Under the pieces are notes generated by a model. It worked only from the letters and a program-made list of their open reading frames with translations. It was not told where the DNA came from and did not search any database. Of a DNA stretch of 64,000 nucleotides, positions 1-12,449 are shown in pieces. The stretch lies in assembly GCF_023278565.1 (NCBI RefSeq), contig NC_064680.1:3100001-3164000 (forward strand), written 5' to 3'. The first letter of the stretch is position 1, and every line of letters starts with the position of its first letter. Source of the DNA: Colletotrichum lupini. Lineage: Eukaryota; Ascomycota; Sordariomycetes; Glomerellales; Glomerellaceae. The position numbers were made by a program, and so were the translations under genes.

Positions 1-304
1 TCGCTGCCAACCGTGCTTTGAGACATTTTGGGGTCAAGATCCGGCTTTCTTCGATGAGAGTCTTTGATCTTTATCTTTATAAGGGATGGCTAGTCCCCCC
101 ACAAGCCCCCTAACCCCCCGCGAGCCTTAAACACCCTTCCACGTCGCACAACCCAAGGGAGAGAGGACCCCTAGACCCAGTCTTTGGAGAGACGGGAGAA
201 GAGAGAGACAGAAAGAGAGAAAGAAAGAGAAACACACGCCCTTAAATCAAATATCAAGAAGCTCTTTTTGAGCGCGGATCGCGCGTTCCATCCATACGCC
301 CAAC
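1..304. other. Upstream region of the Pth11-like gene
   Basis: No gene is visible here. A TATA-like 'ttataag' lies near 76-82. A purine-rich tract (GAGA/AAAG repeats) runs from about 185 to 235, just before the start codon at 305, and probably lies in the 5' leader of the receptor gene. The window edge cuts whatever lies further upstream. Confidence 0.5.
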
Positions 305-1612
305 ATGGATCCTTTACCACAGTTATCGCCCGAGCAGTTGCAGGAGGATAAGTCGCCCCTGGTCCTGGGAGTGATATCAATGTGCCTCTTCATATCAACG
401 GGCATATTGATCCTGCGACTCTGGACCCGCTTCCACATTGTCAAGAGAATTGGTATCGACGACTGGGCTGCCGCTTTCTCGTTGGTAAGTTCGAACCAAA
501 GGTTGCAAACCGTGGCAAAGCCTTCGTGGTGTGTTGACGGAAAAGCTGACTGTGGTAGATATCGGTATTAGGCGTCGGTCTTTCGCAGGCAGTGAGTGAG
601 TTTTTTGCCCATTTCAAGTTGCAATATGCGAGTTGAACACTTCAGACTAATCGGCGGCAGTGACGCGGTATGGTCTCGGGAAACATCAACAGACGGTTCC
701 CCCAGAAGAAATGATTGGGTTCATGAAAGTAAGCAGCCTTGCCCCAGAATCGTATCAAACCCGCTCTGACAAATTCAACCGCTTCAGTGCTTTTGGGTAT
801 CTGTTCTCTTCTACAGCCTGGGACACTTGTCATTCAAGATGGCATTCTTGCTCCAGTATTATCGCGTACTGGTCACCCACTATATGAAGAAGTACTACAT
901 CGCAGCCATGATCTTTGTAGGGGCTTGGGGGCTTAGCGTTGTGATCATCTCCTTTATATGGTGTATTCCCCTTGAGGGCTTTTGGGACCACTCAGTACCG
1001 GCAAAGTGTCTTCCTCAGCAAGTCCTATTCTACCTCTTCGGGGCCTGCAGTATCGTGACGGACGTTCTCATTTTCCTGCTGCCGCTGCCGGCGCTGATCC
1101 AGCTCAAACTTCCGAGGACTCAGAAGCTGTACCTGCTTGGCATCTTCAGCCTCGGATTCCTGTAAGTGTTTCGGCTATTGCGATACTGTCATGCTCGATT
1201 TTGACTGACTGACTTTTTCTCTCCTTCTAGCATCGTCGGCATTTCCGTCTTGCGCCTCCAATTCCTGAAGATCAATTCAGACTTCACCTACTGGAACGTG
1301 GAGCCCGCCATGTGGTCCCTCGGCGAGCTTTCAGCGGCAATGGTATGCCTTTGCCTGCCTCCTCTCAAAGCCCTCGCAGCCCGCATGGGCCTGCTTGTCA
1401 CCAGGACGGGGACTTCGAGGACTGTTCCCTCGACGGTCGACCGACACAGCCGCAGCCCGGCGTCCAACGCGCCGCTCTCGCCCACTCCCAAAGCGGTCGA
1501 GACATACATGATAAACTCTCCGAGCGAGAAGCCCGGCAGCTTTGGTAACGACGTGGTGGAGACGGAGCGCAGCGAAGAAGTGATTCGGCCGAGCCCGGCG
1601 CACATGGTATAA
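305..1612 (+). CDS. Pth11-like integral membrane protein (fungal rhodopsin/SAT4-type domain)
   Basis: My model has five exons: 305-484, 559-595, 661-728, 788-1161 and 1231-1612. All introns are GT..AG, phases agree, and the product is 346 residues. It has about seven hydrophobic segments, starting with one near residues 19-40. It keeps typical features of this family: 'RLWTR' after the first helix, 'DDW' at the start of the next, 'YGLGKH' in an outer loop, and an aromatic helix with 'FYSLGHLSFK'. The C-terminal tail of about 90 residues is Ser/Thr/Pro-rich and cytosolic by analogy. There is no N-terminal cysteine-rich CFEM domain, so it belongs to the non-CFEM Pth11-like group. The family is large in plant-associated ascomycetes and some members sense surfaces; the ligand here is unknown. 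The 37-nt second exon is easily missed. A dead retrotransposon starts about 1.2 kb downstream. Confidence 0.85.
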
Positions 1613-2850
1613 CAATGTACAACAACATGGGACTTTGGGAACCTACGATTTTTATGAAATAATGTATTCTGGAAGACGCCATCAACAAATTGGGGTTATC
1701 TCTTCCGGGACTGGCTGAAATTTGGGTAAATGTAGCATTGGGAGTTTGGGCACATCAGGATACCACCAGACCATGAGTCACAACAGACATTGATAGTAAT
1801 AATACCATGAAATCACTTCCTCCAAGACAACTTGAAGCTTGAAACTGTAGCTTCGGATGGCTTGATATCAGCAAGACGGCCTGGGACTTAGTTGTCAGCG
1901 GGTTACCTCGGCCAACATTTGTCACTGATAAGTACCTACCGCTACTACATTCATGTCGACGGGGCGACGAAGGATGACATCCCGTACGTTACACAACATT
2001 AGCTCTACCACGCTTGCGCTAAGGCTACTCGCACAACCTAGTGTTGGAGATCTGCTTAGTTCGACTTTGTTGCCGCCGCCAAGTGGGACATGGTGGTGAG
2101 CCTCAATCTTTAGATTCACTTACACACCAGCAACAGCGGCCGTAGGAAACTAGACAACGACTCTTACAAAATTTACGACCAGTGCGACCCCTTGGTGGAA
2201 TCCATCTCCACATTGGTCGGCAGAATTTTGCCGAAAGAAAGCTCCAGCTTACGTCGAAGCCTGATCCAAGCCTTTGCAGCTTTGCACCGTTTGCGGGTCC
2301 CAAGGGGTGCTCCACTGGCGAGCAAGGACATCCTGGATTCCCATTGATTTCTTCCAATTTGGGCGATTATATAGTGTCATTGAAATCGCTCAAGTCCGGT
2401 GGTGCTCCCATTCGGAGGTCGTAGCAATTCACGCGTCATGGCCACTGTCTCGTTCACTATTCATTGTACAGAAGGCCTTGAGGATAAGGCAGGTCAAAAC
2501 TTGGGTTAGGAAAGTTCAGAAGCTGTGATAAGACGGAGTAAATTTTATACGGATCCAATGAGTGCTGGCTGCCTCAATTTTCATACAGGTGCGCAAAAAA
2601 GCCAAGGACATGTTTGGTGGCTTACAAGTTACAACTTGCAACTGCTGAGATGAAACTGAGGCCAAGGTCCAATCCAGGGTCACCTCTCTCCACTGCTTTG
2701 GATTTTTAATGGCTCAACCCGATCTCGTATTACACGGTCAGAAGCAAGATAATTATTCTAAATTAGGGTGTCAGTCATGGATCTCAGATATAGTCTCAAT
2801 TGGCGACAGAGCAGGGAGTTTGACTCGTCTTCACGTTCCAGAACGCAAAA
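1613..2850. other. Intergenic stretch before the Copia element
   Basis: I find only short open frames (under 100 codons, several on each strand) with no recognisable motif and no convincing splice pairs. Base composition is ordinary, unlike the AT-rich element that begins at 2851, so the boundary is sharp. Confidence 0.5.
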
Positions 2851-3052
2851 TGTCGGATTGGAAGTCCAATTCGACCGCGGCATACAGCCGACTGCGCAGG
2901 GGCCAATTAGGGGCCCTATTTACGATTATCGTAGCCAGCCCAACCTATAGTTAGAACCTCCTTTTTATACCTACGCAGATATCTAAATAGTTTAATTAAT
3001 CTCTTCGTTAACTACGGTTCGAACTAACTACCCTATAATAGGGATACTAATA
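2851..3052 (+). repeat. 5' LTR of the Copia element
   Basis: This 202-bp repeat matches 9619-9820. It begins TGTCGGATTGG and ends ATACTAATA, where the final TA is probably a mutated CA. Nearly all differences from the 3' LTR are C/T or G/A transitions. The outer 60 bases keep more C and G than the equivalent bases of the 3' LTR. Confidence 0.92.
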
Positions 3053-5029
3053 CTAATTAGTAGTTAAATTCTATTATTATAAATTAGTAAGGTATCTCGC
3101 TACGCAAAAAAGACGACTTTTTAATACTATACGGGATAGGAGATTCGTACTAATTAACCTCACGGAAGTAGACGAAAAAGGAGGCGATTTTTAAATACTA
3201 TACGGAATTAAGTAATCGTAGCCCTTTATTACTTACGAAAGGTCGACGTCTATTACGTTAAACTACGCTAATTAACGGAACCGCTTAGGTAACTAGTATT
3301 TTACTATTACCTTAAGTAGCCTTTTTTACTAAATAACTTCCCCGCGGCCGGCCCGTAATTAGAAATTAACTAGCTAAATTAGTAAAAAGAATTCCTCGTA
3401 CGACGACTACCTACCTAATCGATTAGCGCGACGAACGGGCTTAATAATACAGTATAAAAGAGCACTACGCAATCAAAAAAAAGGATCTCTAAATATAGAT
3501 ATTCTTATTTAGCGACGAAAGTAACCCTATAGGAGTTATTAAACTAAGAGATCTATAGTATATAAAAAAGTCTACTACTACGGGGATCTTATAAGTACGC
3601 CCTTAAGCCCGCGATCTAGATAACCTCCTCGTAGCTCCTTTAACTACCCCCTAGGTATTACTTAGGAATATAGTATAGGGGACGGTTTAACGAGAGAGGA
3701 GGGGATTTAGAGGTCCTAATAGTATCGAGTTAAGAGTATTACGGATTTTAGAGATTAACTTAAGAAGAAGGCGGCTACCTTAAAGTAGTCCTACGACCTC
3801 CCGCTAGAGTTATTATTAGCCTAAGAAAAGGCTAAAAAGACGAGGATCTAAGGGGAAAAAAAAGAATTTTCTAAAGGGCCGCTAAAAGGCTTTTTTTTAT
3901 ACTAGCTTACGGCGTAAGATTACTAATTTCAAAAAATCGGTAACTAATAAAAATCCCGAGACTAATTACTATATCTTACTATAGTAATATAAACGTTTAC
4001 CGTTACTATTATTAAAAAGAACTATTAGAACCTACCCTTTTATATTAAATAAAAAGGAGGATCTTAGTAAGTACGATAGCTAGCGATCTAAAAGGGTAAT
4101 AATAATTACTAAAAATAATAAAAACGAGAGTAGTAGCGAGACGGCGAGAGAAAATAAGAATTTCCTAGACCCTAACAAATTCGTTAGGTAGCAAAAGTAC
4201 GGATTTATTATAACTAGCGCGCGGATTAAATATATCCCTATTAAAATTAAATACGCTAGCGACCGCTAATACGGGTATAAGCTAGAGCACGACCCTTAGT
4301 AAGTTAAAATAAAAAAGAAGAGGACGAAACCCGATCCTAAATAGAATCCCAATCCCTTATAAGTAAGTAAATATTAACCCGGATTATTAGGGGACGTAGA
4401 TATATAGAATTATAGATTAGCCTAACGGTAAGTAAATTAACGCAGTATTAATCTATTTAACTAAGGTTTATAAAAAAAAGGGGCTATAGGGGCAACCCCT
4501 ATTCTACGAAATCGCAGACGACCTTAGCTATTAACTAGATAAATAGTTCGTAAGCATAAGCCTAGGAATTACGAAAGTAGTTAATAGATTCTTTTATAAG
4601 CGAGGGGTACTACTAACGTAATTATAATTACGAAAACCTCACGAAATCCTAGTAACGACGATTATAGAGGAGGAATTCGTAACATAGACCTAAGCATAAG
4701 TCGATAGGGCGTATAATCGCTTTAACGAATTTAAAAAAAAAGTAAACGACCCAGATTTCCTTCCTATAATTACTAACGGCAATCTATCGTTATAAAAGGA
4801 TATATAGAGGTAAAATATAATACTAAAAGTACGATAATTAATAATTCTGCTTATTTCGATCTATAGCTCGTCGCCGCTACTAATACGAAATTCGGTACTA
4901 ATTAGTTAGTAAAAAAAGAGGCAGACTACCTAAAGTCACTAACAATACGCAGCGACGCAAGGATCGTATATAAATACCAAAAATCTAATAATAAATACGA
5001 GGTAGTTTACAGACCTTAAAAAGATCTTC

Positions 5030-8000
5030 CCAAAAGAGAAATTATACTCTGGGGGGAAGTATAAAGTCTTATAAAAAACCCTAACAATGTTTTATAATTA
5101 TTACGAAAAAGTCGGAATTAGGGAATACTAGTACTATTTAGTAGTTAATATCGTACTCGTAGGCAAAGCCTCTAATTACTACTACGAAGCGGTACGTAAT
5201 CTCGATCGAAACGACTTTCTTAGTATAATTAACGTAATCCGAAGCCGCTTCGAGACTTATAATAAGAACCTAGAGCTCCTATCTAAGCTACGAGCGATTT
5301 CTTTTATATTTATAGCTAGGATAATAGAGGGTAAATTATAAGTAAAAATCCTCGAAGAGCTTATCGATCGAATTAATAAGCTAGCGAAAACCTAGCTAAA
5401 TAAGGGGACTAACGAGCGGAAAGTTAAATATCTCTATACCGCAGTCTAGCGCGTTCTAAAAGCGAAAATAACTCTATACTAAGTACCCGAAAACTACAAA
5501 ACACTCTACTCGAGGCTAAGATCTAACTTTAATATTAAAATAAAAATGCCGCACTAAACCCATTTCTAAGCATACGACGGCCCTTATTAGTAATATTAGG
5601 TCGACCGAACGTATAATAAAAAAGGAAAAGAAGCTAGGTACGGTAATTACTAATAGGGAATCCTAAATTCGTTAAATAAGCAGAGATTTAACTCGCAAGC
5701 AGGGCAACGGAAGAAGCAGTATTTTATTTATAAAAAAGATAGATATTAGTTAAGTAACTACTCCGAGAAAGAGCGTACTAAATCGTATGAATAATATAAA
5801 AATTCGAGGGTAGTAAATAGCAAAACTAGCCCTCATTAATTTAACTAATTCCTTATTATATATAAGGGTAAATCTGGGGGCACGGAACTTAGCGAAAGTA
5901 ACTAATTTAGCGGCCTAAAGCACCCGCACCCTATAAGAGATTCGGAAAATAAGGAAGATCTTACCCCCTATACCGACGAATTAGATTATAACAAAGTCGA
6001 CGATATTAACTACTCTTTCTTTACCCCGTTAGCCTCGGGAGGATATACGAGGCTAAACGAATAAAAAGTAATAGAAGCCCTTAATAAATAGGCTTTTATT
6101 TACGGATAGTAAGAGAAGGTCTTTTAGATAACGGATATAAAAGTAGGTAAAAGGACGAATCTAATAGCGCAGAATTCTACTCTCTTAATATCTAAAAAAA
6201 AGAGATAGGGTACTAAGTAATTCTAAGGGTAGCTAGAGGGGTCCTTTTTATACTACCTAGATTACTTAAATACTAAGCTCGTATAAGTATTCTATACAAA
6301 CGAAAGGTACGGCCTAGATAATTTCTATAGGATTATCCTAGATACTAGGGTATCGTAATAGTTAATAAGAGGAAAAGGGTAATTCTAGGCGCTATAAAAA
6401 ATCGCGTTAGTAATGCTTAATACGTTAATAGCGGGTATTACGAGGATTAGCTTCGGCCTAAGTAAAAAAATCGTCGCCCTAAGTACGGTAAAAATAGAGA
6501 CGTACTTCGGAACGATAACTTTCTATATCCTACCCATTAATACCCCATTTCTCTTATATCTAAAAAATATAAATTAACTAAGTATTATATTCGATAATAT
6601 AAAGAACAAAATCTCTAGCCGTAAGTACTTCGAAATAGTCGAACGACGATAGGGGTACGCATTTATAAGGCTTACTAACGATACGAAGTCGATTAATTAC
6701 TTAATAAAAAGTAAGCTTAAATAACTATACCGGAGATTTAGTTACCCGTCGGTCGCGAGGCTATATAACTTCTTAAAGCATTTAGGTAATAATAATATTA
6801 AAATAGGGGCGCTAGAGTAGTTAACGAAAGTATACTATTAATACTAAATAAATGCGCAGAGCCTACGCAGATTTAAATTTAAATTGCGTAATAAGCTTAA
6901 CTTTAATTAGGAGATCGTCGTCGATATTTTCTACTTAAATAGTCGACCGGTCCTATATATAATCGACGAGGCTATATTATTCTAAGTAGGGCAATTCCTA
7001 CGGGATCTATAAGCAAAAATAGTATAGGTAGCTCTACGAAAAAGCTAGATCGATATATACTAGGGACCGCTAGATAGTATTAGAACCGACGCTAGTACTA
7101 GTTTTAAGTTAGTAGAATTTAAAGAAAATGCGACGGCCTACGGTATATAGTTAAAAGTCGTACCTATCGAAGCGCACTATAGTATTAAAAAGGTAAAAAG
7201 GGCGTACTAGTAGTTAAAAAGAGCGTTTAAAATTATTAAAAAGGAAAATCCCGATTCCGACGACGACGAATGCCTCTAGACGGTACTTAAATACTATAAC
7301 GATACTATAGGGCCTAACGGGCTTATACTAACGCTTTTAGTATTTAGAGTATATCTAAGAACGACCTTAGCCTCGCTACTGTTACTAGATATAAGCTAGC
7401 GAGCTTAAGTAATTAAAAAAGTAATATAAGTATTACGCGAAGTAAGTATAAAAAGGTAAGTTAATAAGGTAATTATTACGCATAATAGGCCTAATATAGG
7501 GGTCAATTTAGATATACCCCTAAATTCGGATATACGAGTATAGCGCGAAATTACTTAATAATAGGCTAGGCTATATAAATTAATTTCCGTTAACGAGCGT
7601 TTTTACGTAGTCGCGAGAGATCGTAACTAGCTACTCGAGGTATTAATTACGGTAGTTAAACTATATTATATAGATCCTATCGAGGTAATTTCTAGCCTAT
7701 AAAAAGAAAAAGAACTAGGGGAAGCTATATAACCCGCGGTAGAAGCATAAGAAATTATCCTTAACGAAATCGTCGTAGTAGTACTAATAAACGACGAGGA
7801 AAAGGAAATTACTAAAAGGGTACTAATACGTTACGGGAGACTACGACGGTAAGTACTAACGCGGCAATTTATTACTAGCGACGAGGTAATTAATACTTTT
7901 TATATAGTAAAAAAGAAAGCCGATTTCGAGCTAGTAGTTAAACTACGTAAAGAAGGCGTAATTATAACTACTAAAAAGCCGTATAAAGGATTAGATCTTA

Positions 8001-9475
8001 TCGAAATAAATACTTTGCGCGATCGAGGGGTTTATCGATTTATCCTCTACGATTTAGAAAAGTATACAAACCTCTGCATATTTAAATTACGAATAGTTCG
8101 TAAAATTAAAAGAAAAGGAATACCCTAACCGTACGAGAAGTCTAAATACGTAATTTAGGGGTATGGTAACGTCGAAAAGGCGACGCTACTTATATAATCG
8201 CCTACTATATAGCGCTATAACTAACGATTAATAATAGTACTAATAGCATCGCTACGGAAGAAGGGATACGAGATTTAGAGCCGTAATATTACCTAGGCAT
8301 ATACCCAATCGGCTATAGGGCTCATAAGGAAAATCCTAGCCTATTTACTAAAGGAAATAGCTAGTAAGTACCTAAAAAGTACGATTATTAAAGTGCTTAA
8401 GCTACTATATAAGCTCGTAGAATCGGGTACTTATTAATAGGCTACTTACTACGATTTTTATATTAATTAATTATTAATAGTTACCTCTACGTACGACCCG
8501 TGCTTACTAATCGCGGAGTACGAAGGTAACTAATTTAGTATCGTTAGAATATAAACCGACGATATATTAGGCCTATCCGATATTAACTTTATAAAAAAAG
8601 AGGATAAGGAGCTTTAAAAAGCGGGCTTCGTAGCGAAGCTAAAAGAGGTCCTTATAATAAACACCCCCCTAGTATTTAACGGCGGGATTTTTATAATTAA
8701 AGGGGAAACCGTCGTTTTTTAATAAAAGGGGCAGGGTAAGAAAATTAACCTCGTTAACCCGAACGTAACTAATATTAAAAAGCGGTATAAGGCTAAGCTT
8801 GTGCGAGGGGTATATATTACGAGTATTTATTAGCCTAAGGTAACTTTAAACTACGCTAGGGTAGCGTAAGCTATAGATCTAACTAAACGAGACGTCGAGG
8901 TACTTAATAAGCGGCTTAAGTAGTAGTAAACGAATCTCGATCGAGGTCTTATTTACTACCCGATCGACCTTACGATTAGTAAGCTCTACGTCTTTATTAA
9001 TAGGTTATTTACGAATAATAACGACCTTATTTCGCAATTAGGGTATATTATTATCCTAGCTAACGAGAGTATAGGCGAGAGCGAATTTACTATATACGGT
9101 AATATAATCCACTATTCGTTAACTAAAAATAAGCGGGTAACGAGAAGTGTGCTAGCGTCAGAGGTTTATAATATAATTAACGGCGTTAACCTCTCCTATA
9201 TAATTTTAATAACGCTAAGGAAGATTACTAATCGAATTAGCCTTCTACCTATTCTAATAGTTATCTATACCGATTCTTACTCGCTATATAAATACCTCGT
9301 TAAATTAGGAACGACGAAAAAAAAGAGGCTTATAATCGATATTATAGCCCTTAGGTAATCGTATAAAAGGCGCGAGATACTTAAGATCCGTTAGATTAAT
9401 AATAAAAATAACTTCGTAAACGCTTTTATAAAAGTAGTACTAAATAAGGGATTAGAGTAATTCGTAAGTAGCAGA
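5030..9475 (+). pseudogene. Degenerate Copia gag-pol
   Basis: Frame-by-frame reading shows recognisable pieces separated by many stops. A gag-like stretch lies at about 5030-5560. A damaged zinc-knuckle region lies at about 5710-5800, where cysteine codons read as tyrosine. The protease active-site area is at about 6300-6360 ('LDT' followed by non-consensus residues). The integrase core is at about 6840-7240 ('VVDIFYLN', 'RTDAS', 'VPIEAHYS'). Reverse transcriptase covers about 7980-8740 ('STYDPCLL', 'TDDILGLS'). RNase H is at about 8980-9470, with a 69-codon open remnant at 9149-9358 containing 'TDSYSLYKYLVKLGT'. Changes such as Cys to Tyr and Asp to Asn fit G-to-A mutation. The order integrase before RT identifies Copia rather than Gypsy. 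Confidence 0.88.
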
Positions 9476-9618
9476 AAAGTTACCGTACGAATAGAGGGAT
9501 AGGTTATATAAAAAAAATAGAGAAAAGGGGGAAAAGGAGACGACTTAATAAACGGGCCTAAGGTCGAATTATACCTCTAACTACAGCGGTTAAATCGATA
9601 AAAAAAAGAGAAAGTTAG

Positions 9619-9820
9619 TATCGGATTAGAAGTTTAATTTAACTACGGCATATAGCCGACTACGCAGGGGCTAATTAGGGGCCCTATTTACGATTATCGT
9701 AGCTAGCCCAACTTACGGTTAGAACCTCCTTTTTATACTTACGTAAATATCTAGATAGTTTAATTAATCTCTTTATTAACTACGGTTCGAACTAACTACC
9801 CTGTAATAGGGATACTAATA
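9619..9820 (+). repeat. 3' LTR of the Copia element
   Basis: This is the second 202-bp copy, starting TATCGGATTAG (5' LTR: TGTCGGATTGG) and ending ATACTAATA. It is flanked by TAAAA, the right-hand target duplication. Confidence 0.92.
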
Positions 9821-10068
9821 TAAAAGAATCCCTATTCGAAGTAACCTCCCGTATCTTTCGGAGTTTTTAATCTATTTTCTTTTTTCTAACTTTTGGCGAA
9901 ATTAATATAAGGAGAATGGAACAGCAGGCTTGGAGAGAACAAAATATTCTGTGACCATATGCTGAACTGAACTTTTTCCTCCAAAGAATTGCTGCCTTGA
10001 TTGGACCTACAGATCTTGAACACACTCTTGTAGCTTTTAGTCTCTACCGTCTCAACCAGCTGTTTTGA

Positions 10069-10833
10069 TTAAATTGGCGTGCTTGATCTACTTCTCTCAA
10101 ACGCAGAATCTGAATCATTGCAGTGACAGCTCAGTACACAATCTGTCCCAAAGTTGCTCAACACATCGTCCCACTCCTGAATAGTCTGATACACATGCCT
10201 CAGCAGCTTTCGCAGGTAAAGACCGTGGTGGCCTCTCGCAGCGGAATGGTGAAAGGAGCAGCCGGCCACGTAATCAAAGCCCCCACGACACGTAAACAAG
10301 ATCAAATATCCGTGAGCCATCTCATGGATCAGGAGCTCAACGATTTGCGCAATCGTCCACGTTCCTGCAGAGTCAATGTCAATGTCAACGCTGGGGAGCG
10401 AGCCAGCATGCTCCTTGACCACCTCCACGTGCGAAGCGCTGCCTTGTTCTTGGCAGACCTCGTTGTTCTCCCGAATGCACACTTTGAGGTGCGACGGCAC
10501 GATGCCCGTTCGTCGTCGACGCGCCGTAAGCCATCCTCTGAAAAAGTAATGGTCGACCAGAGACGCCACCCTGATAATGTGAGCATAGTGACTTGGGTCT
10601 CGATTGTTATAGAGTTCATGGAATCCTTCGATTAGTGCATGCTTTAGTTCATCGTGATGTTCTAGGTTGGTGTAGGAGCCCAGGGCTTGCCCGTTTTCGA
10701 TCGTGTTGGCGACTAGATCTGGAAGGCGATATGTGCCGTACTGGCCTGGTAGCTCAGGTCCAAGTCCATGCCAGTGGACAATGCAGGAACATAGTTCAGA
10801 AGGATTCGGAGGACGCGGTCGTTGGGCCTCCAT
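10069..10833 (-). CDS. SprT-like zinc-metalloprotease-type protein A
   Basis: Single-exon frame of 254 residues. The centre carries HEMAHGYL at residues 170-177, the HExxH zinc and catalytic motif. About 30 residues later comes 'ARGHHG' (H202/H203), a good candidate for the third zinc ligand. A preceding stretch ('DHYFFRGWL', near 94-102) resembles the start of a SprT-like fold. Spartan-type relatives cleave DNA-crosslinked proteins, but this protein has no visible ubiquitin- or DNA-binding motif, so its substrate is unknown. It has no signal peptide. It resembles the product at 22149-22997 most closely: both have HEM-x-H-x-YL, then CR, GHG/GHHG, 'IQ-x-W' and 'FG'. It lies in a 2.4-kb non-RIPped island between two dead retrotransposons and appears intact. 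No upstream exon is needed, since stops bound the frame above the ATG. Confidence 0.75.
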   Translation of the reverse strand: MEAQRPRPPNPSELCSCIVHWHGLGPELPGQYGTYRLPDLVANTIENGQALGSYTNLEHHDELKHALIEGFHELYNNRDPSHYAHIIRVASLVDHYFFRGWLTARRRRTGIVPSHLKVCIRENNEVCQEQGSASHVEVVKEHAGSLPSVDIDIDSAGTWTIAQIVELLIHEMAHGYLILFTCRGGFDYVAGCSFHHSAARGHHGLYLRKLLRHVYQTIQEWDDVLSNFGTDCVLSCHCNDSDSAFERSRSSTPI

Positions 10834-11355
10834 GTTTGGGGCAATGTCTCGACAGTTTTGTACTCTAGTCTCTGGCGGCGTCGAAGTAGACCACTCACAA
10901 TCCGGGCAGAGACCACAGCCGACGTAATATAAGCTCGGTGGGCTTGAAGCCTAATCATATTGAGTTGCGAACGCTGTCTATGTACAGTCCTTGATTGGTA
11001 TCTATGTCTAGAGACTAGAAACAAAGTGCCTCTTTGTCAAGGGCTTGAGGTATATGCCGTATCAAACTATATGTACTCGACAGATAAAGAACGAACAATA
11101 CGCTTCAGTCATCTACGTTTTGGCTCACATTTGACGACTCAGTGTCTTTGTAATTGTTCTTTCTCTTCGACTTTTCGAGTTGAGCCTCCCATGCCCCAGA
11201 TACCTCGTAATTGGACCATCGCATTCGAGTTACTTGACACTTTACTAGATCACACCGGCAAATAGAAGCAGACACTCCTGTAAATAAATGCTGTTCATGC
11301 TCTCAAACGTTTCTAGAAAATAGAAATTTCCATTTCCACACCCCACCACGACCTC
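10834..11355. other. Spacer between SprT-like gene A and the membrane-protein remnant
   Basis: No supported gene. Small frames on both strands (for example 10960-11265 +) show no family signature. This spacer should hold the promoter of the minus-strand SprT-like gene and the 3' end of the broken membrane-protein gene. Confidence 0.45.
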
Positions 11356-12240
11356 TTAATGTTTCTGCTTCATTCTTGCCACTTCCTCCTGTGACCCAAC
11401 GCCTACAAGCGCAGTGCCCTCAACCGCCATTTGAGTATACCCATATCTTAACCTTCGATTTTTCAACATCCTAGCGAGATCAATGCCGTCCATTCTTCCA
11501 GCTTTAGGAGAAATATCCATATATTTGGAATCCCGCACGACAGTCGACGCATATCCCAGAATCTCCGGCCCGTGGACAAAATGCGTGACAACAGCACTTG
11601 TTAAACCTCCTAGGAGAAGCATAACACAAGACAGAATATACAGGCCCATCCATAGACCAGGGACGTGAAAGACTTCCACCAAAGTCTCGACGTCGACGCC
11701 AACAGTGGAATTGGGCTCAAATGTGGCATTGACATCTACGCTTCCACTGGGGGCGTTTGAGAAAGCTTGGCTGAGGAAAACGTACGAGTTGACAAGTTGC
11801 GCAAGCCGGTACCCAAAGTCGTTTGGATTGATGCTCGCCAGCTCCGGCGGCGTATTTGCACCAGTCATGGTGATCGAGGATGGGTTCTCGAGGTAGTTCA
11901 AGGAGATATCCGACGTGTAGCTTGAGCCAAAGTGGTTTGTTGCTTGAGGCAGCTTCCGCGAGACGTAGCGGAAGACTCGTGTAAAGGACAATTGGGAGAT
12001 ATTCTCATCGGCGTGGGTCTTTTGAGAAGGGCGCTGCGCCACGACACTACAACTCTGTCGAGCGGTGGAAGGAGAAGAGTCTCGCGAGCAACGCACTCTT
12101 AACTCGACATATTTCTGCGTGACGCCGCAGCGAGACGTCGTATAATCTGGTGGTCCGCGGGAACTAGTCTGCTCCCTCGCTTAGAAGAGTAAAGTCGTCC
12201 GGTTAGCCACCACTCCCTTCTCATTCGTAAATACGTTAGG

Positions 12241-12449
12241 TGTCAATAGGTATGTGACATAGGGAAGAAGCTCATAGAGGCTAACTACTATTAGGGTCTA
12301 AAAGATAAATTACTAAAATCTACCCTTCCCTCGAGGTATATTACTAACGTTTTATATATACCTAAACTACTCTTTTATTACTTAGTTCTCCTTTTTATAC
12401 TCCCTAAGCTATTCTTTAATTAATAAGGCCTAATTAATAAGGCTTAATA
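12241..12449 (-). repeat. LTR (left copy) of the Gypsy element
   Basis: 209 bp matching 19381-19589. On the plus strand it starts TGTCAATAGG and ends GGCTTAATA. Its outer 45 bases are much less mutated than those of the right copy, while its inner end is more mutated. This is the 3' LTR of the minus-strand element. Confidence 0.9.

Larger units (their letters stand above)
2851..9820 (+). mobile_element. Complete but inactivated Ty1/Copia LTR retrotransposon
   Basis: The element is bounded by two 202-bp direct repeats and by a 5-bp target duplication, CAAAA at 2846-2850 and TAAAA at 9821-9825. The single difference is a C-to-T change. A polypurine tract ('aaaaaaagagaaag', about 9601-9614) precedes the 3' LTR. 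Translation of the plus strand shows remnants in the order gag, protease, integrase, reverse transcriptase, RNase H, which is the Copia order. The whole interior is AT-rich, full of TpA and in-frame stops, and poor in CpA, as expected after RIP. About 2 kb between the 5' LTR and the gag remnant shows nothing I can assign. It should not be able to move by itself. Confidence 0.93.

Noticed and set aside
3016..3026. GGTTCGAAC, resembling a tRNA B box, in both Copia LTRs (also 9784-9792).
   Set aside because: No A box upstream; most likely chance, kept in both copies because the LTRs are duplicates.
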